Part shown: positions 54,781 through 63,647 of the stretch, piece after piece
Position numbering within the stretch: position 1 is the first letter of the stretch
Layout: the number at the start of each line of letters is the position of its first letter
Origin: Flavobacterium praedii
GTDB lineage: Bacteria; Bacteroidota; Bacteroidia; Flavobacteriales; Flavobacteriaceae
DNA: 64,000 nucleotides
Reading direction: 5' to 3'
NCBI RefSeq assembly: GCF_026810365.1
Contig: NZ_CP113948.1
Location: 3,125,001 to 3,189,000 of the forward strand
Translations under genes and position numbers: made by a program
The notes under the pieces: generated by a model
Seen by the model: the letters and a program-made list of their open reading frames with translations, nothing else
Databases searched by the model: none
What the model was told of the DNA's origin: nothing

Positions 54781-55755
54781 ATGGCAAAAATACTTACTGG
54801 CGTTCAAAGTACTGGAACACCGCATTTGGGAAACCTATTGGGCGCAATTATACCTGCAATCGCACTGTCGAATAAACCAGAAAACGAATCTTTCCTTTTT
54901 ATAGCCGATTTACATTCAATTACACAAATAAAAAATGGTGAAACACTAAGAGCCAATACCTATAGTACTGCTGCTGCTTGGTTGGCCTGCGGTTTGGATA
55001 TCGAAAAAGTAGTTTTCTACCGCCAATCAGATGTGGCACAAACTGCTGAGTTGTCTTGGTATTTGAGTTGTTTTTTCCCTTTTCAACGTTTGACGTTGGC
55101 ACACTCGTTCAAAGACAAAGCGGATCGGTTGGAAGATGTTAATGCCGGTTTGTTTTCGTATCCAATGTTAATGGCAGCCGATATTTTGTTATACGATGCC
55201 GAATATGTTCCAGTTGGAAAAGATCAGTTGCAGCATTTGGAAATCACTCGCGATGTAGCTTCCCGTTTCAACCACCAAATGGGAGAAACTTTTGTGATTC
55301 CAGAAGCCAAAATCCAAGAAGACAGTATGCTGATTCCTGGAACTAATGGCGGAAAAATGAGTAAATCTGCTAATAATTTCATCAATATATTTTTGGATGA
55401 TAAAGCTTTGCGCAAACAAATCATGAGCATTGAAACGGACAGCACACCCCTCGAAGCTCCTAAAAATCCGGATACTTGTAATTGTTTTGCTTTGTATAAA
55501 TTATTGGCAGACGAAAGTCAAATCGAAGCGATGAGAGCCAATTATTTAGGCGGTAATTACGGATACGGTCACGCAAAACAAGCGTTGTTTGAATTGATCG
55601 TTGAAAAATTTAAAACCGAAAGAGAAAAATACAACTATTATATCAACAATCTTCCTGAAGTAGATGCTTTATTGAAAAAAGGAGCTGCAAAAGCAAGTAC
55701 TGTTGCCACGGGTGTTTTGAATAGAGTTAGAGAGAAATTGGGATTTGAGGTATAA
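54781..55755 (+). CDS. trpS: Tryptophan--tRNA ligase
   Basis: Class I aminoacyl-tRNA synthetase that charges tRNA-Trp. The 324-residue protein has the HIGH-like TPHLGNLLGA (about residues 12-21) and KMSKS in NGGKMSKSANN (about 189-198), with the tryptophan-pocket region DLHSITQ and YPMLMAADILLYDAEYVPVGKDQLQHLE. Its length and start (MAKILTGVQSTGTPHLGNLLG) are normal. It is monocistronic. Confidence 0.97.
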   Translation: MAKILTGVQSTGTPHLGNLLGAIIPAIALSNKPENESFLFIADLHSITQIKNGETLRANTYSTAAAWLACGLDIEKVVFYRQSDVAQTAELSWYLSCFFPFQRLTLAHSFKDKADRLEDVNAGLFSYPMLMAADILLYDAEYVPVGKDQLQHLEITRDVASRFNHQMGETFVIPEAKIQEDSMLIPGTNGGKMSKSANNFINIFLDDKALRKQIMSIETDSTPLEAPKNPDTCNCFALYKLLADESQIEAMRANYLGGNYGYGHAKQALFELIVEKFKTEREKYNYYINNLPEVDALLKKGAAKASTVATGVLNRVREKLGFEV

Positions 55756-55784
55756 TTGATCACTCACAAAAAGGTTTTTACTGC

Positions 55785-55841
55785 AAAGACACAAAGGCGA
55801 AAAGAGAAGTTTCTGACTATTTTTTGCGCCTTTGTGTCTTT
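55785..55841. terminator. Bidirectional hairpin between trpS and the Lrp gene
   Basis: Arms 55785-55801 (AAAGACACAAAGGCGAAAA type) and 55821-55841 pair over about 17 bp with T/A runs outside. It stands between two convergent stops. The arm wording (AAAGRCRCAAAGGCG) is like the interior palindrome of the MITE-like elements, so it may be a captured fragment used as a terminator. Confidence 0.7.
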
Positions 55842-55848
55842 TCGGTTT

Positions 55849-56322
55849 TTACTGTATCGGCAAGTTTTTCTCAAAAGCTGACCCAAAAGAAATAAAAGAA
55901 TCCGTTCCTCCCACTCCTTCAATAATATGAATTTGTTCGTAGATTATTTTGCGTAGCTCTTCGTTATTTGCCGCTACAATTTTTATAAACAAAGCATATT
56001 TACCCGAAACCCAATGGCATTCCACAATCTCCGGAATCAGTTTTAATTGCTCGGCTATTGAATAGGCAAAACGCGCTTCTTTGGTAGCAATTCCAGTATA
56101 GGTAATGGTTTCAAAACCGTTGGCTTTGGCATTCAATTTTACTGAGAATCCAGCTATCACGCCCGATTCCTGCAATTTTTTTACCCGTAAATGCACCAAC
56201 GAATTGGATACTTTTAATTCTTTGGCCAATTCAGAAAACGGAATTCTACCGTTCTCACTCAACTTTTTGATGATTTCTTGGTCTAAATAATCCGTATTTT
56301 CGTTGTTTTTGGTGTTTACCAT
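55849..56322 (-). CDS. Lrp/AsnC-family transcriptional regulator
   Basis: A 157-residue feast/famine regulator. The N-terminal helix-turn-helix is DYLDQEIIKKLSENGRIPFSELAKELKVSNSLVHLRVKKLQESGVIAGF, and the C-terminal RAM domain binds an amino acid (FAYSIAEQLKLIPEIVECHWVSGKYALFIKIVAAN). It is divergent from the DUF1338 gene across a 189-bp gap with a 23-bp palindrome next to that gene's promoter. A lysine or other amino acid effector is possible but unproven. Confidence 0.92.
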   Translation of the reverse strand: MVNTKNNENTDYLDQEIIKKLSENGRIPFSELAKELKVSNSLVHLRVKKLQESGVIAGFSVKLNAKANGFETITYTGIATKEARFAYSIAEQLKLIPEIVECHWVSGKYALFIKIVAANNEELRKIIYEQIHIIEGVGGTDSFISFGSAFEKNLPIQ

Positions 56323-56442
56323 GATTTAAATAATGGGTTGAAAACTATAACATTGACAATTCTAAAGCCGAAAACGCTTTTTAAAATGTCAAAATTACAT
56401 AATTATTAATCAAAAATGTCTATTTATAAATAATCGAATTAT

Positions 56443-56465
56443 AAATATGTTAGTTTAACATATTT
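56443..56465. promoter_or_regulatory. Candidate Lrp operator
   Basis: A 23-bp palindrome with perfect 10-bp arms AAATATGTTA and complement around GTT. It ends 5 bp before the -7 box TAGTTTTG (56471-56478) of the DUF1338 gene and lies in the divergent gap shared with the Lrp gene. AT-rich palindromes of this kind are usual Lrp/AsnC targets. Confidence 0.45.
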
Positions 56466-56511
56466 ACATCTAGTTTTGTGTCATTATTACAATATAAAAA
56501 TACAGACAGAA

Positions 56512-57321
56512 ATGGACAAAAATCAACTACTTTCGAAACTATGGGAGCAATATGCTGAAATAACCCCATCTGCAAAAAAAATACATGCTTTACTGGAAGA
56601 AAAAGGCGAAACGATTCAAAATGATCATATTGCAATCCGTACTTTTAATGACCCACGCGTTGATATTTCGGTTTTAGAAAAACCGTTTTTGGAAGTTGGT
56701 TACGAAGCGCGTGGAGAATATGTTTTCGAATCCAAAAAACTATATGCCAAACATTACGAACATACTTCAGATACCAATGCACCAAGAATTTTTATCTCCG
56801 AATTGGAGTTGGAAAAATGTTCTCCAGAACTACAGAAAACCGTAAAAACAATTTTGGACGATTGCGACCAAAAAGATTTTACTAATCCCGAACTAGTATT
56901 GAATGGTGTGATTTGGAAATCGAATTCACAAGCGATTTACAAAACGTTATTAGAAGAATCTGAATATGCGGCTTGGATGTACGTGTATGGATTCCGTGCC
57001 AATCACTTTACCATCAATGTCAACGCCTTAAAGCATTTTGAAAAACTGGAAGAATTAAACACTTTCTTGGAAGAAAAAGGGTGGAAATTAAATGCTTCTG
57101 GTGGGAAAATCAAAGGAACTCCTGAGCAATTATTAGAACAATCCAGCACTTTGGCTGATTTATGTACCATAAACTTCGAAGAAGGTTCATTTGAAATTCC
57201 ATCTTGCTATTATGAATTTGCTTTGCGCTATGCATTGCCTGACGGGAATTTATACCAAGGTTTTGTCGCTTCCTCTGCCGATAAAATTTTTGAAAGTACC
57301 GATGTAAAATTGCAAAATTAA
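56512..57321 (+). CDS. DUF1338 protein, HglS-like (2-oxoadipate dioxygenase/decarboxylase family)
   Basis: A 269-residue DUF1338 protein. The family member HglS of Pseudomonas putida converts 2-oxoadipate to D-2-hydroxyglutarate with Fe(II) and O2 in lysine breakdown. The equivalent residues look present: H39 and R43 (DHIAIRTF), H165 (ANHFTINVN) and E235 (YYEFALRY). It is much shorter than HglS (about 460 aa), so substrate identity is uncertain. ATG 56512 is preferred; the frame is open to a TTG at 56476. It is divergent from the Lrp gene and 327 bp upstream of serB-serA. Confidence 0.83.
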   Translation: MDKNQLLSKLWEQYAEITPSAKKIHALLEEKGETIQNDHIAIRTFNDPRVDISVLEKPFLEVGYEARGEYVFESKKLYAKHYEHTSDTNAPRIFISELELEKCSPELQKTVKTILDDCDQKDFTNPELVLNGVIWKSNSQAIYKTLLEESEYAAWMYVYGFRANHFTINVNALKHFEKLEELNTFLEEKGWKLNASGGKIKGTPEQLLEQSSTLADLCTINFEEGSFEIPSCYYEFALRYALPDGNLYQGFVASSADKIFESTDVKLQN

Positions 57322-57337
57322 ACATCCAAAAACAGCT

Positions 57338-57396
57338 CAATAACTTGTCAAATTCTTTGTTTTGCATGAAGAATAATGACAAGTTATTGTTTTTTT
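57338..57396 (+). terminator. Terminator of the DUF1338 gene
   Basis: Perfect 13-bp arms (57338-57350 and 57377-57389) and a T-run at 57390-57396; the loop is 26 nt. Confidence 0.75.
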
Positions 57397-57594
57397 AAGA
57401 AATATCGCTCTATTAATAAGAAAACGCACAAAGCTTTATCAATTTTAAAATAAATAAAACAAAATTTAAAATTGATTTTTGGGGTTTAAATTTAAAATTA
57501 CCCAACTAAAGAGATAATTTATAACAATAATCTCAATTCTCGTTAAACTGGCCAGTATTATACCAATATATTTTCACAAAACCAATAGAGAGGC

Positions 57595-57602
57595 TATCTT
57601 TG
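57595..57602 (+). promoter_or_regulatory. Candidate -7 box of the serB-serA gene
   Basis: TATCTTTG matches TAnnTTTG. A TTTT(C) near 57571 is only a weak -33 candidate. Distance to ATG 57649 is 46 bp. Confidence 0.4.
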
Positions 57603-57648
57603 AAAAAAAATTGACAAATAATTTCTATTTGTGAAAAACAGTAAAAAA

Positions 57649-59544
57649 ATGACAGAAAATCAGGAAACATTTATATTCGATTTTGACAGTACTTTTATGA
57701 AAGTCGAAGCGCTAGATGTATTATGTGAAGTAATTTATAAAGATAGTGCAGCAGGAGTTCAAATATTAAGTGAAATTCAACGATTAACCGACCTTGGGAT
57801 GGAAGGTAAATTGTCCTTGAAAGAATCTTTGACTCAAAGAATCCAATTATTGCAGGCTAATAGAGATCACATAGGTGCAGTAATTGAAGAATTGAAAAAG
57901 AAAGTAACCGCATCGGTGATTCGAAATAGAACTTTTTTCAAACAACACTCCGATCATATTTATATCATTTCAAACGGTTTTAAGGAAATTATTATCCCAA
58001 TTGTTCAAGAATATGGAATCAAACCAGAACATGTTTTGGCCAATACTTTCAAATTTGATCACGATGGAAATATTATTGGATTTGATGAAAAGGATGAATT
58101 GTGCGAAAACCAAGGAAAAGTAAAGAAGATAAAATCCTTAAACCTTAAGGGAGAAGCCATAATGATTGGTGATGGCTATACCGATTATGAAACTTTGGAA
58201 GGTGGCGCCGTTTCTCAATTTTTTGCTTTTACCGAAAATGTAAGTAGAAAAATTGTAATAGAAAAAGCCAGCCAAATAGCTCCGTCATTGGATGAAATTC
58301 TTTATGAACTTTCGTATAAAGCTTCAGTTTCCTATCCAAAAAACAGAATTAATGTTTTGTTATTGGAAAACATACACGAAGATGCAGTTAAAATTTTCGA
58401 ACACGAAGGATACAATGTAGAAACACTTAAAGGCGCTTTGAATGAAGAAGAATTAATTGAAAAAATAAAAGGAGTTTCTATTCTTGGAATTCGTTCCAAA
58501 ACCAATGTAACGGCCAAAGTTTTAGAACATGCTAAAAAATTACATGCTATTGGAACTTTTTGTATTGGTACCAATCAAGTAGATCTTAATGCTTGTAGCA
58601 TGAAAGGGATTTCTGTTTTTAATGCACCTTATAGCAATACGCGCTCTGTTGTAGAATTAGCTTTGGGACAAATTATTATGTTAGTTCGTAATACTTTTGA
58701 AAAAAGCAAATTGATGCACGCTGGTGTTTGGGACAAATCGGCCACCAATAGTGTCGAAATTCGAGGCAAAAAGTTAGGATTAGTTGGGTACGGAAGTATT
58801 GGATCCCAACTTTCAATTATTGCAGAAGCGTTAGGAATGAAAGTCTATTTTTATGACGCTGTAGACAGATTGGCGCTTGGAAATGCTAAAAAATGTTCTT
58901 CTTTGAAAGAATTATTAGCACTTTCGGATGTGGTTTCTCTACACGTAGACGGACGTGCCAGCAATAAGAATCTAATTAATGCAGAAGCATTTGAATACAT
59001 GAAACCTGGTGTTATCTTTTTGAACCTTTCTCGAGGTCATGTTGTAGATATTGAAGCTCTTAGTGCGAACCTAAAAAGTTGCAAAATTCATGGTGCAGCT
59101 GTAGATGTATTCCCTTATGAACCTAAAGACAATACGGAACCTTTTGTGTCTGAATTACAAGGAATGCCAAACGTAATTTTAACACCCCACATTGGAGGAA
59201 GCACGGAAGAAGCGCAAGAAGATATTGGACATTATGTGGCCAACAAAATTATTAATTACATCAATACTGGTACAACTTACGGAAGTGTCAATCTTCCCGA
59301 AATACAGCTTCCTGAACTTCAAAGTGCCCACAGAATCATGCACATTCATGAAAATGTGAAAGGTATATTGGCTCAAATCAACAATATTCTTTTAGAGTAT
59401 GACAACAATATTTTGGGTCAATATCTTAAAACCAATGAAACTTTGGGTTATGTAATTACCGACATTGATAATTTCCATAACAAAGAATTGGAGAAAAAAT
59501 TAAAAAAGATTCCTAATACGATTCGATATAGAATTCTTTATTAA
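57649..59544 (+). CDS. Fused phosphoserine phosphatase (SerB) - D-3-phosphoglycerate dehydrogenase (SerA)
   Basis: A 631-residue bifunctional protein covering the first and last steps of serine synthesis. Residues about 1-210 are a HAD phosphatase: nucleophile D11 and acid D13 (DFDST), SNGF as the conserved Ser motif, and GDGYTD with D175 and D179. Residues about 230-540 are SerA: LGIRSKTNVT, NAD motif LGLVGYGSIGSQL (about 375-385), RGHVVD and catalytic H514 (TPHIGGSTEEAQ). A C-terminal ACT-like domain (about 555-631) likely senses serine. Start ATG 57649 is preferred over GTG 57631. Confidence 0.93.
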   Translation: MTENQETFIFDFDSTFMKVEALDVLCEVIYKDSAAGVQILSEIQRLTDLGMEGKLSLKESLTQRIQLLQANRDHIGAVIEELKKKVTASVIRNRTFFKQHSDHIYIISNGFKEIIIPIVQEYGIKPEHVLANTFKFDHDGNIIGFDEKDELCENQGKVKKIKSLNLKGEAIMIGDGYTDYETLEGGAVSQFFAFTENVSRKIVIEKASQIAPSLDEILYELSYKASVSYPKNRINVLLLENIHEDAVKIFEHEGYNVETLKGALNEEELIEKIKGVSILGIRSKTNVTAKVLEHAKKLHAIGTFCIGTNQVDLNACSMKGISVFNAPYSNTRSVVELALGQIIMLVRNTFEKSKLMHAGVWDKSATNSVEIRGKKLGLVGYGSIGSQLSIIAEALGMKVYFYDAVDRLALGNAKKCSSLKELLALSDVVSLHVDGRASNKNLINAEAFEYMKPGVIFLNLSRGHVVDIEALSANLKSCKIHGAAVDVFPYEPKDNTEPFVSELQGMPNVILTPHIGGSTEEAQEDIGHYVANKIINYINTGTTYGSVNLPEIQLPELQSAHRIMHIHENVKGILAQINNILLEYDNNILGQYLKTNETLGYVITDIDNFHNKELEKKLKKIPNTIRYRILY

Positions 59545-59597
59545 TGATTGTTGATTAATTCATTAGATAACAGCACTTTATTAAATAAAATTATAAA

Positions 59598-59749
59598 CCA
59601 TATAAGTCATATAAGTTTTTATTTAAATTTAAATTAAGTCGAATCAAAGTTCATTTAAGAAAAAATGTTTAATAACATTTTTAAATTATATGAACTTTTT
59701 TAACCACTAATTTTAGCAAAGTATCAAAAAGCTTATATGGCTTAAATTG
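59598..59749. repeat. Palindromic intergenic repeat, CATATAAGTCATATAA family, copy 2
   Basis: The left end CCATATAAGTCATATAAGTT (59598-59617) equals that of copy 1 at 27239; the right end (59730-59749, AGCTTATATGGCTTA) is a degraded inverted copy. AAAGTTCATTTAAG is shared inside. It occupies most of the 306-bp gap between the serB-serA and FAD oxidase genes. Confidence 0.55.
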
Positions 59750-59850
59750 TAAAATTAATTGCTGCTTATTTTTATAATAAAGATATTCGTCACAAGAAAT
59801 CAAAAATCAACCTCGATAACTGTCAGGGTTAATCTAAAATAAAAAATAAA

Positions 59851-62769
59851 ATGAACCTTGAAAATCTTGAAAAGCAATTAGAAGGGAAGTTATTGTACGA
59901 CCATACGATGCGTACACTTTACGCAACTGATGCAAGCGCTTATAAAGAAATGCCATTGGCAGTAGCTATTCCGAAAACAAAGGAAGATATTCAAAAAATT
60001 ATCGCTTTTGCCAGAGAAAACAAAAGCAGTGTTATTCCACGTGCTGCAGGAACTTCTCTTGCGGGACAGGTGGTAGGAAATGGAATCGTGGTAGATATTT
60101 CACAAGAATTCACCAAAATACTTTCGGTTGATTCCGTAGAAAAATCATGTTGGGTAGAACCTGGAGTGATTCGAGATGAACTGAATTTACACTTAAAATC
60201 ATACAAACTATTTTTTGGCCCCGAAACTTCTACCAGTAATCGCTGCATGATTGGCGGAATGGTCGGAAATAACGCTTGTGGTGCGAGATCCGTTATTTAT
60301 GGTTCTACTCGGGAACATTTGCTTGAAATTAAAGGTTTTTTGGCTGATGGAAACGAAGTCACTTTTGGCGCTTTGACCAATGCCGAATTTGAAGACAAAT
60401 GCAACGGAATAAATGTAGTGAGTCCATTAGAGCAAGCCATTTATGTTCAAACTAAAGAAATATTAGGCTCACAAGCAAACAGAGCATTATTCGACGAAAA
60501 TTATCCTAAAAAGTCAATTCCAAGAAGAAATACGGGTTATGCCTTGGATTTATTGGCAGATAGCCAGCCTTTTGGCGATCCAACCGAAAAATTTAATTTT
60601 TGCAAATTAATCGCAGGTTCCGAGGGGACATTGTTCTTTTCGACAGCGATAAAACTGAATTTAGTTGATGCTTTAAAACCTTTCGCTGGTTTGGTCTGTG
60701 TACACCACAATAGCATCAACGAATCGCTAAAAGCCAACTTGGAAGCTTTGAAATTCAAGCCTGACAGTGTTGAGTTAATTGACCATTATATCCTTGAATG
60801 TACTAAAGAAAATATCGAGCAAAGCAAAAATAGATTCTTTGTGGAAGGCGATCCTCAGGCGATTTTGGTTGTTGAATTTTTAAGGGACTCAAAAGAAGAA
60901 ATTATTCAGGCCGCCCAAGAAATGGAAGAACTGATGCGTTCCAAAAACCTTGGTTACCACTTCCCGATTGTTTGGGGAGAAGACACCAATAAAGTTTGGA
61001 ATCTGAGAAAAGCAGGATTGGGATTATTGTCTAATATTCCTGGTGATGCCAAAGCCGTTGCCGTTATTGAGGATACTGCTGTTGATGTTAATGATTTACC
61101 TGATTTTATCGAAGATTTTAATGCCATTTTAAAAGAACGAAATCTAAGTTGTGTGCATTATGCGCATGCTGCCACAGGAGAATTACACCTTCGTCCAATT
61201 ATTGACTTAAAAACCAAAGAAGGCGCAGCTTTATTCAGAACTATTGCGACTGATATCGCCCATTTGGTCAAAAAATACAAAGGTTCTCTAAGTGGGGAAC
61301 ACGGCGACGGAAGACTTCGAGGTGAATTTATTCCGCTAATGTTGGGAGAAGAAATCTACCAAATGTTCATACAAGTAAAAAATACTTGGGATCCTTGGGG
61401 TATTTTTAATCCTGGGAAAGTGGTAAATACGCCACCTATGGACACCAACCTGAGATACAATCCAGGACAGGATACTCCAATGCCAGTCACCTATTTTGAT
61501 TTCTCCGAGCATAATGGAATCGTACGTGCAGCAGAAATGTGCAACGGATCCGGTGATTGTAGAAAAACTGAAAAAAGTGGTGGAACCATGTGTCCAAGTT
61601 ATATGGCAACACGCGATGAGAAACATACTACTCGCGCCAGAGCTAACATTCTGAGGGAAACCATCAACAATTCCACTAAAGAGAACAGATTTGACGATGA
61701 AGGTTTACTTGAAGTATTGGATTTGTGTTTGAGCTGTAAAGGATGTAAATCCGAATGTCCTTCAAATGTGGATATGGCAAAGCTAAAAGCCGAAACCTTA
61801 CAACAATACCATGATAAAAATGGAGTGAAATTCCGTTCCAAATTAATTGGTAACACCCCAAAAATTAATCAATTATTTGCATCGGTACCTTGGTTGTATA
61901 ATTTTGGTTCGAAAGGAATTATAGGAAACTTAATGAAACGTTCGACGGGTTTTGCTACAGAAAGATCCTTGCCTTTAATGCATAAAATTACCTTTCAGAA
62001 ATGGATCAAAAGTTACAGACAAACGGGGAATTTTATTCAGGGGAAAGTCTATTTGTACAACGATGAATTCCTTAATTTCTATGATGTCGAAATAGGTCAA
62101 ACTGCAGTAAAGCTCTTTAATCGTTTGGGTTATGAAGTGGTGGTTCCAGCAATTGGCTTCAGCGGGAGAACCTATCTTTCGAAAGGAATGTTGAAAGAAG
62201 CCCGAGAATTGGCCGAAAAAAATGTTCAGGCTTTCGCCAAAGAAATGCCCGAAAATAGCATTTTGATTGGAATTGAACCTTCGGCTATATTGTCTTTCCG
62301 AGATGAATACCCCGATTTGTGTCGTGGCGAATGGAAAGAAAAAGCCAAAGCATTCTCCAGCAGAGCCATGCTTATCGAAGAATTTTTAGCCAAAGAATTG
62401 GATGAAGGACGCATCACTTCGGATTCATTTACGGAAACTCAAGAAAGAGTTCGTATGCACGGTCACTGTTTCCAAAAAGCCTTGTCTTCATTGGTACCAT
62501 TAAAGAAAATCCTGATGTTGCCCAAAAATTATACTGTTCTCAATATCCCAAGTGGCTGTTGCGGAATGGCAGGATCTTTTGGATATGAAAAAGAGCATTA
62601 CGACATTTCGATGAAAATTGGAGAATTGGTTTTATTCCCAACCATCCGCTCCGAAAAAGAAGCTACGTTAATATCTGCCTCTGGAACCAGCTGTAGACAC
62701 CAAATAAGCGACGGAACAAGCCGAAAAGCATTTCACCCTGTCGAGATCCTTTTTAAGGCTTTAAAATAA
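59851..62769 (+). CDS. FAD-linked oxidase / Fe-S protein fusion (YdiJ-like, candidate D-2-hydroxyglutarate dehydrogenase)
   Basis: A 972-residue flavoprotein. Residues about 35-265 are the FAD-binding PCMH-type domain (PRAAGTSLAGQVVGNGIVVD), about 270-545 the FAD-oxidase C domain (GEHGDGRLRGEF). Fe-S ligands follow: CNGSGDCRKTEKSGGTMCPSY and CLSCKGCKSECPSN, then the CCG-domain end CCGMAGSFGYEKEHYD. The layout is that of E. coli YdiJ (about 1018 aa), a D-2-hydroxyglutarate dehydrogenase; a D-lactate dehydrogenase is the main alternative. Position right after serB-serA fits the first reading, since SerA can make D-2-hydroxyglutarate. Confidence 0.88.
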   Translation: MNLENLEKQLEGKLLYDHTMRTLYATDASAYKEMPLAVAIPKTKEDIQKIIAFARENKSSVIPRAAGTSLAGQVVGNGIVVDISQEFTKILSVDSVEKSCWVEPGVIRDELNLHLKSYKLFFGPETSTSNRCMIGGMVGNNACGARSVIYGSTREHLLEIKGFLADGNEVTFGALTNAEFEDKCNGINVVSPLEQAIYVQTKEILGSQANRALFDENYPKKSIPRRNTGYALDLLADSQPFGDPTEKFNFCKLIAGSEGTLFFSTAIKLNLVDALKPFAGLVCVHHNSINESLKANLEALKFKPDSVELIDHYILECTKENIEQSKNRFFVEGDPQAILVVEFLRDSKEEIIQAAQEMEELMRSKNLGYHFPIVWGEDTNKVWNLRKAGLGLLSNIPGDAKAVAVIEDTAVDVNDLPDFIEDFNAILKERNLSCVHYAHAATGELHLRPIIDLKTKEGAALFRTIATDIAHLVKKYKGSLSGEHGDGRLRGEFIPLMLGEEIYQMFIQVKNTWDPWGIFNPGKVVNTPPMDTNLRYNPGQDTPMPVTYFDFSEHNGIVRAAEMCNGSGDCRKTEKSGGTMCPSYMATRDEKHTTRARANILRETINNSTKENRFDDEGLLEVLDLCLSCKGCKSECPSNVDMAKLKAETLQQYHDKNGVKFRSKLIGNTPKINQLFASVPWLYNFGSKGIIGNLMKRSTGFATERSLPLMHKITFQKWIKSYRQTGNFIQGKVYLYNDEFLNFYDVEIGQTAVKLFNRLGYEVVVPAIGFSGRTYLSKGMLKEARELAEKNVQAFAKEMPENSILIGIEPSAILSFRDEYPDLCRGEWKEKAKAFSSRAMLIEEFLAKELDEGRITSDSFTETQERVRMHGHCFQKALSSLVPLKKILMLPKNYTVLNIPSGCCGMAGSFGYEKEHYDISMKIGELVLFPTIRSEKEATLISASGTSCRHQISDGTSRKAFHPVEILFKALK

Positions 62770-62792
62770 CGATTTTTGATAAACGATTTAAG

Positions 62793-62830
62793 ATTGCAGA
62801 TGTTGTCTAAAACATCTGCAATTTTTTTTT
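62793..62830 (+). terminator. Terminator of the FAD oxidase gene
   Basis: Perfect 12-bp arms ATTGCAGATGTT / its complement with a short loop, followed by a T-run of about nine. Confidence 0.88.
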
Positions 62831-63045
62831 GGCTCTTGAAAGCTGTTTTTATTTAAAGCCAAAGCATTTTAATTGATATACAAACGGGCTCTTTGAAGTC
62901 TCCCGACTTCGAACTTTTTTTAATGTTCTTGTAAAAAAACGCAAAGTCATGAGATTTCGCTCAGCGAGAGGGGCAGCTATACTTTGCCTTTACTTTGGAT
63001 TAGATAAAAACCTTAAATTTATTTAAAGGAAAGCAGAGGTGAACT

Positions 63046-63168
63046 TTAGACTTTGCTAGTATAGGAAACCTTTGCATTCACATTGTCTTTTAATTTCACA
63101 ATGATCTTTCCGGAAGTAAAGCTCGTCAAATCGTGACGTGGATCGCGTTGCTGAGACCAAATAAACCG
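63046..63168 (-). pseudogene. Possible 3' remnant of a protein gene
   Basis: The minus strand reads 40 codons ending in a stop (R-FIWSQQRDPRHDLTSFTSGK-IIVKLKDNVNAKVSYTSKV). The C-terminal half looks like a genuine beta-strand protein end, and local base composition is less AT-rich than its surroundings. There is no start codon, and a stop precedes it. I do not recognise the family. It could be chance. Confidence 0.3.
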
Positions 63169-63588
63169 TTAAATTAATAAGACAGAAGTAAAGTTTTTTT
63201 TATAATTAACGATTATTTAAAAGTAGTGATAGGTCTTGGAAATTTATGGTTCGAATGAGCCCTATATTTTAAATAAATAATTTAAATTTCTTATTAAAAT
63301 ACACACAATTACACAAACATAATCTATTAAAATGCCATTAGCTTACGAGTTACAGAAAAAACTAATAAACTATAACTGTATCGTGATTTTTTAATAAATC
63401 TAAATGCTTTAGTATAGCAAAAACAATATAAAACAGCTAGACTTAAAACAACAAAAAACTTTGTACCTCTCAAGAGTGGGATTTGCAAATGATAAAATTT
63501 AATCTTTAGTTGTTTATTAAATCAATAAATTTTCAATCAGCTTTCTTTTTGCAAACTAAAATAATTAAATAAAAAATTATCAAGAATA

Positions 63589-63596
63589 TATATTTG
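63589..63596 (+). promoter_or_regulatory. Candidate -7 box of the BON lipoprotein gene
   Basis: TATATTTG matches TAnnTTTG, 51 bp before the ATG; no clear -33 element was seen. Confidence 0.35.
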
Positions 63597-63647
63597 CATT
63601 ATTTTTATAACTAATTTAGTATTAATCAATTATAAAATAATATAAAT

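Larger units (their letters stand above)
57322..57648. other. Interval with terminator and serB-serA promoter
   Basis: The hairpin at 57338-57389 (13-bp perfect arms CAATAACTTGTCA and complement, then T7) ends the DUF1338 transcript. TATCTTTG at 57595-57602 fits the Bacteroidetes -7 box, 46 bp before the preferred serB-serA start. The rest is AT-rich with no coding frame. Confidence 0.6.
62831..63647. other. 817-bp interval with a possible gene remnant
   Basis: No complete gene or tRNA was seen. A short hairpin lies near 62892-62913 (TTTGAAGTC ... GACTTCGAA). A coding-looking fragment on the minus strand (63046-63168) is listed separately. TATATTTG at 63589-63596 is a candidate -7 box for the lipoprotein gene at 63648. 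Confidence 0.45.

Noticed and set aside
63225..63260. GGTTCGAAT, like a tRNA T-loop
   Set aside because: The flanking bases do not form a T-stem and no anticodon or acceptor arm could be placed.
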